Source of the DNA: Planctomycetota bacterium
GTDB taxonomy: Bacteria; Planctomycetota; Planctomycetia; Planctomycetales; Planctomycetaceae
Direction of reading: 5' to 3'
Assembly: GCA_026692825.1 (NCBI GenBank)
Contig: JAPLOC010000449.1
Span: 8,449-14,541, forward strand
DNA: 6,093 nucleotides
The translations under genes and the position numbers were made by a program. Below are positions 1 through 6,093 of this stretch, in pieces. The stretch's first letter is position 1. The number at the start of each line of letters is the position of its first letter. The notes below the pieces were generated by a model. That model saw only the letters and a program-made list of their open reading frames with translations, was not told the origin of the DNA and did not search any database.

Positions 1-1
1 T

Positions 2-1138
2 AAGGAACATCAGGCGGAACCCGCCCCCGATGAACCGTGGACGTTGACGAACCTGTTCGACAACGGGTGCGGCGAAAACATGCTGAAAGACAACGGCATC
101 AAGCTGAGCGGGTGGTCGAGCTGGGGTTATGCCAGCAACCCTGACGGCTCGTTCATCGGGAACGGTGCGAGCGTCAATCAGCAGGAATGGGGCGGGTTCA
201 TGTTGAACCAGCAGTACATGTTCCTGGAAAAGGTCGCCGACGGGTCCAATGGACTCGGCTGGGGCTTCCGTGTTGACGGCTTGTATGGTCTCGACGGAAA
301 CGACGCCCAGGCGTTCGGCAACGTCAATGCCGGGAAGTGGGACTACCTCAATGGCTTCGACCACGGTGCCTACGAATGGGCCATTCCCCAGGCGTATGCC
401 GAACTGGCCTATGACAAGCTCAGCGTGAAACTGGGTCACTTCTATACCCTGGTTGGGTACGAAGTGGTGCCGACAACCGGCAACTTCTTCTTCACGAAGC
501 AGTTGAATTTCTGGAACAGCGAGCCGTTCACCCATACCGGTGCCTTGGCAACCTACAAAGCGACCGACACCGTCAGCGTCAGCGGCGGTTGGGTCGCGGG
601 CTGGGACACGGGCTTCTACCGCTACAACGGTGGCAGCGCGTTCCTGGGCGGAATGACCTGGAAGATCGACGACAAGACCGACTTCGTTTACTCGATGGTT
701 GGCGGCAACCTCTGATGGCGCGGAAATGGTGCCGTCAACAGCTTCATCCTGTCGCACAAGTGGACCGAAAAATTCCAGACCGTCCATCAGTTTGACGTTC
801 TCGGAACAGACCTGACCAGCTCCCCCGCCGTGACTCAGGGGCTGACCAATGGCGGTGTCCCCAACAATTCGACCGGGTTCATCAACTACGCCTTCTACGA
901 CCTGACCAGCAAGGTCAAGATGGGTGCCCGGTACGAATGGTACAAGGCCGACGGAACGTCGTACAACACGATGACCGGTGGCTTCAACATCAAGCCGACG
1001 AACTGGCTGCTCATTCGGCCTGAAGTCCGCGGCATGTGGTCGCCCGGCAATCAGCAGGTTTACACCGGAGCGCACGGCTACAGCGGCCAACTGTTCAACC
1101 AGACCCTGTTCGCGCTCGACACCACGATCCTGTTCTAA
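2..1138 (+). pseudogene. BBP2-type outer-membrane beta-barrel porin, 5' truncated by the window and interrupted by an in-frame TGA
   Basis: This is the C-terminal part of a putative beta-barrel porin of the BBP2 (OmpL-like) family, which would sit in the outer membrane and pass small solutes. The frame is already open at base 2, so the true start and signal peptide lie upstream. Before the stop, 237 residues are readable, including LFDNGCGENM, GIKLSGWSSWGY, PQAYAELAYDKLSVKLGHFY (about 404-445), GYEVVP and EPFTHTGA. These follow the order I know from planctomycete BBP2 porins: a Trp-rich first strand, PQAYAE, GHFYT.VGYE, FTH.GA, GWDT. A TGA at 713-715 interrupts the frame. The same frame then continues for 140 residues with clear family character (WRGNGAVNSF, KMGARYEWYK, LLIRPEVRGMW) and ends in an aromatic residue (TTILF), as outer-membrane barrels do. 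No frame change is needed, so a nonsense substitution is simplest. TTG at 44 is only an internal codon. The family call is firm; whether the stop is real is open. Confidence 0.85.
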
Positions 1139-1218
1139 TCCTGGCGGCGACATTCGAGCCTCCCGCCCGCACGGCGTGAGTAGCGAATCACTCGCCACCC
1201 GAGTTTGACAGACCCCAG

Positions 1219-1253
1219 CCCCCCGAATCGCGATTGCGGTTCGGGGGGTTTTT
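1219..1253 (+). terminator. Rho-independent terminator of the porin gene
   Basis: A perfect 9-bp inverted repeat, CCCCCCGAA (1219-1227) and TTCGGGGGG (1240-1248), is followed directly by five T residues (1249-1253). The inner bases extend the stem through a T-G wobble and three Watson-Crick pairs (1228-1231 with 1236-1239) to a GATT tetraloop, giving about 13 bp. It lies about 80 bases after the porin stop at 1136-1138 on the same strand, so it most likely ends the porin transcript and insulates the genes downstream. Confidence 0.9.
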
Positions 1254-1637
1254 GCGTTTATGGCTTTGTACCGGAATTAAGACAAGAACCTTGGCACCGG
1301 AATTGGTAGGGAGAAACTGGCGACAAATGTGCCGCTATCGCACCGAAGCTGGGGGGACTCTGTCCCCCAGACCCCCCTGGGATTTTCCTAGGCATGGGTC
1401 CGATGTCCAATGGGCGGAAAGACAATGGCTGTTACCTGTACGACCGACAACGGTCTGATACACCTCTCGCTTGCCAGGCTTCGGGTGATTCCATGCATCG
1501 ACGAAACACCAGCAACCATCACACGTCACACCAACCATTGGATACCGACCGTTGCATCTCTGGCGAAACTGGCATGCTCAGGTTGGCTCCCGTAGAATGG
1601 CCGCTTCGCTCCGGATCCCTTCCCGACACCGTCACTT
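1254..1637. other. Non-coding spacer between the porin terminator and the MoxR-type gene
   Basis: I find no credible gene in these 384 bases. The open frames on either strand are short, have no recognisable protein motifs, and lack the codon character of the neighbouring genes. The stretch contains a G/C-run hairpin region (listed separately), a small GACCG-ACAA-CGGTC hairpin at 1442-1455, and a CA-rich part around 1505-1545. A promoter for the next gene is expected here. The only -10-like hexamer I noticed, TAGAAT at 1593-1598, has no convincing -35 partner, so I do not call a promoter. Confidence 0.6.
1349..1392. repeat. G/C-run hairpin pair, possible dispersed intergenic repeat
   Basis: CTGGGGG (1349-1355) and CCCCCAG (1364-1370) form a 7-bp stem around an 8-base loop. 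A C6 run (1372-1377) follows and could compete for the same G run. Next is CCTGGGA (1376-1382), TTT, TCCTAGG (1386-1392), a second small hairpin with one G-T wobble. From memory, similar GGGGGACTCTGTCCCCCAGACCCCC-like strings recur between genes in planctomycete genomes, but only one copy is visible here. There is no T run after it, so it is not an obvious terminator. The structure is seen directly; the repeat status is inferred. Confidence 0.4.
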
Positions 1638-2635
1638 GTGGGCCGAATTCCCTTGGCTGCCGAACAGCGTGATTTCGACGAGTTCCTGGAAAAGTTCCGC
1701 AAACATCGCGATTTGATGACCGAGGAGCTGCACAAGGTCATCATCGGGCAGGATGTGGTGATCGAGCAGATTCTCGCCGCCATTTTCACCGGGGGACACT
1801 GTCTGCTGGTCGGCGTGCCCGGACTGGCAAAGACGCTTCTGGTCAGCACGATCGCCCGAATTCTCGACGTGAAGTTCAAGCGGATCCAGTTCACCCCCGA
1901 CCTGATGCCCTCGGACATCACCGGGACCACCGTGCTGGAAGAGACGGAAACCGGGGGGCGTAACTTCCGCTTTGTCGAAGGGCCGGTCTTCACCAATATT
2001 CTGCTCGCGGACGAAATCAACCGGACTCCGCCCAAAACCCAGGCGGCCCTGCTCCAGTCGATGCAGGAACACGAAGTGACAATCGGGCAGACCACCTACC
2101 CGCTCCCTGATCCGTTCTTCGTCATCGCCACCCAGAACCCCATCGACGGCTCATGTTCAATATCAAGGTCGACTACCCCTCGCTGGCAGAGGAAGAGAAG
2201 ATCCTGAGTGCGACCAGCAATGCTGAGAAGCCAGAGATCCGCAAGGTGCTGTCCGCCAAGGCGATTCAGTTTCTGCAAAAGCAGATCAATCAGATCCAGG
2301 CGACGCCGCTCACGATCAACTACGTCGCGCGACTGGTGCGGGCGACACGTCCGGGAGATCCCTCGGCTCCCGCGTTCGTCAAGGAACTGGTTGACTGGGG
2401 GGCAGGCCCGCGTGCCGGCCAATATCTGATCGCCGGTGCTCGCGCCGTCGCCGCCATGGATGGCCGGCCCAGTATCTCGGTCAAAGACGTTCGACGGGTC
2501 GCCGTCCCTGTGCTAAGGCACCGCCTGTCGACCAATTTCCAGGCGCAAGCCGAGAATATGCGGTCCGAAGATGTGATCGAGCGACTCCTGGTCGAAGTCC
2601 CCGAGCCGCCGATCCCCAAATACGAACGGGGCTGA
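1638..2635 (+). pseudogene. MoxR-family AAA+ ATPase, disrupted by an internal deletion and frameshift
   Basis: MoxR proteins are cytoplasmic AAA+ ATPases thought to act as chaperones that insert cofactors or assemble complexes, often with VWA-domain partners. The first part, from GTG 1638, encodes Walker A GVPGLAKT (residues 59-66), the QFTPDLMPSDITGT segment (84-97), Walker B ILLADEIN (121-128) and sensor 1 ATQNP (164-168). The family normally continues NPIEQEGTYPLPEAQLDRF. Here NPI is followed at once, in another frame, by RRLMFNIKVDYPSL. About 40 bases covering EQEGTYPLPEAQLD are missing at 2142-2152, and translation in the first frame runs on to a stop at 2205-2207. The second part (about 2147-2635) is intact and has the usual C-terminal lid, including RATRPGDPSAP, DWGAGPRAGQYL and VPVLRHR. 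An undamaged protein would be about 345 residues, normal for the family. The start is uncertain: GTG 1638 or TTG 1653, with no ATG before residue 27 and no Shine-Dalgarno site. No DUF58 or VWA gene follows. Confidence 0.88.
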
Positions 2636-2669
2636 GAGATACGACCACGTTATGGACAGGGGTGTTCAT

Positions 2670-2703
2670 CGAAAACTCCCCGAAGCGCTCTCGAGAGTTC
2701 TCG
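2670..2703. promoter_or_regulatory. Inverted repeats just upstream of the ABC transporter genes, possible operator
   Basis: Two overlapping symmetric elements lie in the 71-base gap between the MoxR-type gene and the transporter. CTCTCGAGAG (2688-2697) is a perfect 10-bp palindrome centred on CG and ends 9 bases before the ATG at 2707. CGAAAACTC (2670-2678) and GAGTTCTCG (2695-2703) form a wider inverted repeat with one mismatch in nine. The position suits a repressor site or a leader hairpin controlling the transporter. CG-centred palindromes are typical of LacI-family operators, which often control sugar importers, but no regulator gene is in view. If translation began at GTG 2662, this element would lie inside the coding region. 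Confidence 0.35.
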
Positions 2704-2706
2704 CGC

Positions 2707-5184
2707 ATGCCGCCGCTGTTGCGACTTCAAAACATCACCCGTCGATTCGGAGGGGCGACTGCGCTCGACACAGTCTGTTTTGACTTGCTGCCCGGCGAAG
2801 TCCACGCGCTCGTGGGAGAGAATGGCGCGGGAAAAAGCACGCTGATCAATCTAATCTCCGGACTCCTCGCTCCCGACGCCGGTGAGATTCTGCTCGACGG
2901 TCGGCCGAACACGCTTGAAAGCCCAGTCGCGGCCCGGCGACTGGGGATCGCTGTCGTGCATCAGGAACCGGACGTCTTCGAGTCCCTCTCCGTCGCGGAA
3001 ACCATGGCGCTGGCGCATGGACTGCCGACGGGCCCCGCCGGCTGGGTCCGCTGGCAAGAGGTCGAACAGTCGGCTCGCGCCGCGGTCGCTACGATGGGAG
3101 AACCGATCGATGTCCTCGCGCCGGCGGGCTCTTTGGCGGTCGCCCAGCGACAAATGATTCAGATCGCGGCGGCAGTCACCCGACGGTCGCGGATTGTGCT
3201 GCTGGATGAACCGACCAGTTCACTCTCGCGGGCGGAAAGTGAGTGGCTGTTTCAACAGATCGCCCGTTTGAAAGCGGACGGCGCGGGGATCGTCTACATC
3301 TCGCATCGCTTCGAAGAGATCGCTCGGCTAGCCGATCGCATTACGGTTCTGCGCGACGGACAAGTCGCCTGGACCGGTCAGGCGACCGCGATCGATCACG
3401 CGGGAATCGTGAAAGCGATGGTGGGACGGGAGACAACTCTGGTCCCGCACACGGCCTCTGACTCTCATGGACCGGTGCGACTACAAGTTGATGGGGCGAC
3501 CGATTCGGAAGGGCGATTCGAAGACATCTCGCTCGCGGTGCGGGGGGGAGAGGTGTTGGGAATCTATGGCCTCGTCGGGGCGGGACGGAGTGAATGGGCG
3601 CAGGGGCTGTTTGGATTGCGGACCTTGTCCGCCGGCACGATCGCGATCGATGAGCGCACTCTCACCATTCGCACTCCCACCGATGCGGTTCGCGCCGGGC
3701 TGGCCTATCTGCCGGAAGACCGCTTGCGGCAGGGAGTGTTTCCCACACTCCCCATCCGGGTAAATCTCACGATCGCCTCCCTGACGCGGTTCGTTCGCGG
3801 GCTGTTTCTCTCACGGCGCGACGAACGGTCGGCGAGCCAGGCGACGATCGCGGCGCTCGCCGTCAAGTCGCAGTCGATCGAGCAACCGATTCAGCAGCTT
3901 TCGGGTGGCAACCAGCAAAAAGTGGTTTTTGGTCGCTGGCAAATGGCTGATCCGAAAGTGTTGCTTTTGGATGAACCGACCCGCGGAGTCGATGTCGGGG
4001 CGAAAGGGGAGATTCATAAGTTGATTCGCGAGTCGGCGGAGACGGGACTGGCGGTGGTGTTGATCAGTTCCGATCTCCCCGAGGTGCTGACGCATGCCGA
4101 TCGTGTCGCAGTCTTTCGCACCGGGCGACTCGCAGCTCTGTTCTCGCGGGACGCGGCGACCGCCGAGAATGTCCTCGCAGCGGCACTTCCGCAGGCGGGA
4201 GAGCAGTCACGGGCAGTCCGCCCGCGCCGTCGATTCATCGATCCACAGTTAGTCGGCCGGGTTGGCCTGCTGGCGGTCATTGGCGGACTGGCGCTGGTGC
4301 TGTCGCTCACCACTGGCGGGCGGTTCGCGACGCTAGGAAATTTGTTGGGGCTGTTAGAGAAAGTCGCCGTCGTGGGGTTGTTGTCGGTCGGGGCGGCGAC
4401 CGTGATCATCGCGGGAGGGATCGACATCTCGGTCGGGTCGCTGATGGCGCTGGCGGCCGGCGGGGCTGGTCTGGCGATGCGCGCGACTGGTGGAACGGCC
4501 TGGGGGACCGCGCTCGGGGGGGCGGTCGCTTTGGTCACGGGACTGGGCGGGGGACTCGCGAACGCCACGGCATCGCGGATCGGGCGGATTCACCCGGTCG
4601 TGGTCACGTTGGGGGCGATGACGATTTACCGCGGTCTTTTGCTGCATCTGACCGGTGGCAACGTGATTGGCGATCTCCCCGCGAGTTTCCGTTCGCTGAC
4701 TGTGGGTCGCTTTCTGGGAATTCAAAGGGCGGCGTACGTCCTGATCGCGACGGCGGCGGCGGTTTCCGTCTGGATGGGATCGATTCGGTCGGGGCGACAC
4801 CTCTTCGCGTATGGTTCAAATCCGCGAGCCGCCCGGTTGGTGGGAATCAGCCAGAACCGCACGTGGTTGACCGCGTTTGGGATTGGGGGATTGTGTGCCG
4901 GTCTGGCCGGGTTGATGGAACTGGGGCAGAACGGATCGATGCAGTCATCGATGGGGGCCGGCTATGAATTGAAGGCGATCACCGCCGCCGTCATTGGTGG
5001 GACGGCGGTCACCGGTGGCCGAGGGTCCGCCTGGGGCGCTGTGCTGGGGGCGATCTTGCTGGCGCTCGTTCAGAACGGCCTGGTCCTGTGGGGCGTTTCC
5101 CCCTACCGGTACGACCTGGTGATTGGGGGCTTGCTGGCGACCGCGATTCTGGTTGAGCGATTCACACGGAGGAACGTCGCATGA
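2707..5184 (+). CDS. CUT2-type sugar ABC importer: double ATPase fused to a permease (RbsA-RbsC-like fusion)
   Basis: This 825-residue protein joins two subunits that are usually separate. Residues about 1-495 are an RbsA/RhaT/LsrA-like tandem ATPase. NBD1 has Walker A GENGAGKST (37-45), a family-typical degenerate signature SLAVAQRQM (142-150), Walker B VLLDEPTSS and H-loop ISH (198-200). NBD2 has a degenerate Walker A GLVGAGRSE (288-296, Arg for Lys), signature LSGGNQQK (398-405), Walker B LLLDEPTRGVDVG and SS in place of the H-loop. These degeneracies are normal in this family. After a basic linker (about 496-512), residues about 513-825 form an RbsC-like membrane domain with GGIDISVGS (570-578) and AVIGGTAVTGGRG (761-773). 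The frame is continuous, so the fusion is in the sequence itself. ATG 2707 is chosen because homology starts at LLRLQNI; GTG 2662 would add 15 unrelated residues. Neither start has a strong Shine-Dalgarno site. The substrate is not determinable; ribose, rhamnose and AI-2 importers share this plan. Confidence 0.9.
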   Translation: MPPLLRLQNITRRFGGATALDTVCFDLLPGEVHALVGENGAGKSTLINLISGLLAPDAGEILLDGRPNTLESPVAARRLGIAVVHQEPDVFESLSVAETMALAHGLPTGPAGWVRWQEVEQSARAAVATMGEPIDVLAPAGSLAVAQRQMIQIAAAVTRRSRIVLLDEPTSSLSRAESEWLFQQIARLKADGAGIVYISHRFEEIARLADRITVLRDGQVAWTGQATAIDHAGIVKAMVGRETTLVPHTASDSHGPVRLQVDGATDSEGRFEDISLAVRGGEVLGIYGLVGAGRSEWAQGLFGLRTLSAGTIAIDERTLTIRTPTDAVRAGLAYLPEDRLRQGVFPTLPIRVNLTIASLTRFVRGLFLSRRDERSASQATIAALAVKSQSIEQPIQQLSGGNQQKVVFGRWQMADPKVLLLDEPTRGVDVGAKGEIHKLIRESAETGLAVVLISSDLPEVLTHADRVAVFRTGRLAALFSRDAATAENVLAAALPQAGEQSRAVRPRRRFIDPQLVGRVGLLAVIGGLALVLSLTTGGRFATLGNLLGLLEKVAVVGLLSVGAATVIIAGGIDISVGSLMALAAGGAGLAMRATGGTAWGTALGGAVALVTGLGGGLANATASRIGRIHPVVVTLGAMTIYRGLLLHLTGGNVIGDLPASFRSLTVGRFLGIQRAAYVLIATAAAVSVWMGSIRSGRHLFAYGSNPRAARLVGISQNRTWLTAFGIGGLCAGLAGLMELGQNGSMQSSMGAGYELKAITAAVIGGTAVTGGRGSAWGAVLGAILLALVQNGLVLWGVSPYRYDLVIGGLLATAILVERFTRRNVA
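5168..5172 (+). promoter_or_regulatory. Shine-Dalgarno site for the second permease gene
   Basis: GGAGG lies 8 bases before the ATG at 5181, inside the last codons of the fusion gene. It is the only strong ribosome binding site I see in the window. Together with the ATGA stop-start overlap, it fixes the start of the downstream permease and indicates translational coupling to the upstream gene. Confidence 0.8.
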
Positions 5185-6093
5185 ATCGCGAACGTGCCCG
5201 CCGACTGGTGGCGAACCTGTTTCCCTGGATCCTGTTCGCACTCGCGGTCGCGCTGGTCTTCAGCCGCTTGCCGAACGCGCGATCGATCTTGTCGCTGTGG
5301 CGGCCGTGGGGCGAGATTGGAATTCTGGCGCTCGGTATGACGGCGGTGCTGTTGACGGGGGGAATCGATCTGTCGGTGGGATCGATCGTGACGTTATCGG
5401 GGATGACGCTGGGGTTGCTCAATCAGCGTGCGGGTTGGCCGTTAGTCGCGGCGGCGATCGCGGCGGTGATCACGGGAACGCTCGCGGGAGCGATCAATGG
5501 ACTCTTGGTGATAATGGGAATTGTCCCGCTGCTGGCGACTTTGGCAACGATGGCTCTGTATGCGGGCCTGGCGATGGCGCTGTCGGAAGGAGAGCGGATC
5601 GCGGGTTTTCCAGCGGAATTCGGGCAGTTGGGTCAAAGCACGATCGCGGGGATTCCGAGTCAGCTTGGGTTGTTGTGCGTGGCGTGTGTGGTGCTGGGGC
5701 TGTTGATACATGGAACCCGTTTCGGGCGGGCGCTGTTTGTGATTGGAGACAATCGCCGGGGTGCGGAGTTCGCCGCCGTACCGGTGCGGAAGGTCGAAGC
5801 GGGGCTGTACGCGCTCAACGGATTTCTCGCCGGCCTGGTGGCGGTCTGGTTCACGGCCCGGCGGGGGGCGGCGGTACCGGACGCGGGGCTGGGGCTGGAA
5901 CTTCAGACCATCGCCTGCGTTGTGCTGGGAGGAACCCGCGTTACCGGGGGATCGGGGGGCGTGGGGCGAACGTTGCTGGGATTGGGCGTTCTCGCGAATC
6001 TCGAAATCGGGTTGCGCCTGTGGGGCAACCAGAGTTTGGGAATTCCGGGGACGCCGTTGGTTTTTGTCCTCAATGCCAATGCCCGACTGATTC
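5181..6093 (+). CDS. CUT2-type sugar ABC transporter permease (RbsC/RhaQ/LsrD-like), 3' end beyond the window
   Basis: This is an inner-membrane permease subunit of the same importer as the preceding fusion protein. The frame opens at ATG 5181, overlapping the upstream stop in ATGA, and stays open to the last base: 304 residues, close to the usual 310-340, so only a short C-terminal piece is missing. It begins with a short basic N-terminus (MNRERARR) and a hydrophobic helix (about 11-28). It then has the hallmark GGIDLSVGS (60-68), several hydrophobic segments, the cytoplasmic loop GTRFGRALFVIGDNRRGAEF (178-197), and CVVLGGTRVTGGSGG (246-260), equivalent to the GGT..TGGRG coupling region of CUT2 permeases. 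Its divergence from the permease domain of the fusion suggests a heterodimeric channel, as in LsrC/LsrD or RhaP/RhaQ systems. A periplasmic binding protein gene probably follows. The family is clear; the sugar is not. Confidence 0.9.
   Translation, partial: MNRERARRLVANLFPWILFALAVALVFSRLPNARSILSLWRPWGEIGILALGMTAVLLTGGIDLSVGSIVTLSGMTLGLLNQRAGWPLVAAAIAAVITGTLAGAINGLLVIMGIVPLLATLATMALYAGLAMALSEGERIAGFPAEFGQLGQSTIAGIPSQLGLLCVACVVLGLLIHGTRFGRALFVIGDNRRGAEFAAVPVRKVEAGLYALNGFLAGLVAVWFTARRGAAVPDAGLGLELQTIACVVLGGTRVTGGSGGVGRTLLGLGVLANLEIGLRLWGNQSLGIPGTPLVFVLNANARLI

Noticed and set aside
713..718. TGA as selenocysteine or a reassigned Trp codon in the porin
   Set aside because: TGA serves as a normal stop for two other genes in the window, no SECIS-like hairpin is evident after it, and a selenocysteine in a porin beta-strand region has no known role.
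1593..1598. TAGAAT as a -10 box for the MoxR-type gene
   Set aside because: The hexamer 17 bases upstream (TGGCAT) matches a -35 box poorly, so the combination is no better than chance.
1234..1672. Short open frames on both strands in the spacer after the porin terminator
   Set aside because: They have no recognisable motifs or ribosome sites, overlap one another on both strands, and include the terminator or hairpin repeats. They read as chance frames in G+C-rich DNA.
3571..3597. Arg instead of Lys in the second Walker A (GLVGAGRSE) and missing H-loop His in NBD2
   Set aside because: The second nucleotide-binding domain of RbsA-like tandem ATPases is normally degenerate at these sites, so this is family-typical and not a defect.
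4014..4800. Long minus-strand open frames opposite the ABC fusion gene (up to 184 codons)
   Set aside because: They lie antisense to clearly conserved ATPase and permease sequence and translate to Pro/Arg/Ser-rich strings, the usual shadow of high-G+C coding DNA.
5454..5461. GCGATCGC octamer, resembling the cyanobacterial HIP1 motif
   Set aside because: It appears in a GATCG-rich coding stretch and I did not see the dense recurrence that HIP1 shows. The genes are planctomycete-like, not cyanobacterial.

Overview
The window looks like chromosomal DNA of a planctomycete (phylum Planctomycetota). This is inferred from three things: a BBP2-type outer-membrane porin of the kind abundant in that phylum, a MoxR-type AAA+ ATPase with planctomycete-like wording (HCLLVGVPGLAKT), and high-G+C genes that mostly lack Shine-Dalgarno sites. 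No rRNA or other marker is present, so the assignment is a judgement from protein style. All genes read on the + strand.

Layout. Positions 2-1138 hold the 3' part of a porin gene whose 5' end lies outside the window; its frame is interrupted by an in-frame TGA at 713-715. A strong intrinsic terminator follows at 1219-1253. About 380 bases of non-coding DNA come next, with a G/C-run hairpin near 1349-1392. Positions 1638-2635 hold a MoxR-family ATPase gene broken by an internal deletion of about 40 bases at 2142-2152, which shifts the frame. After a 71-base gap containing a palindrome comes a sugar ABC transporter unit of the CUT2 (ribose/rhamnose/AI-2) type. Its first gene (2707-5184) fuses a double-ATPase to a permease. 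A second permease gene (5181 to the window end, incomplete) overlaps it by 4 bases.

How the genes work together. The fusion protein and the second permease should form one inner-membrane importer: two nucleotide-binding domains plus two different permease subunits. The periplasmic binding protein is not in the window and is most likely encoded downstream. The porin could let small solutes cross the outer membrane, but its terminator and the long gap show it is a separate transcription unit. The MoxR gene has none of its usual partners (DUF58, VWA or transglutaminase genes) on its downstream side.

I see no new defence, mobile or RNA-based system here. The points most worth checking are the two disrupted genes, which could be real decay or consensus errors in an assembly, and the ATPase-permease fusion.
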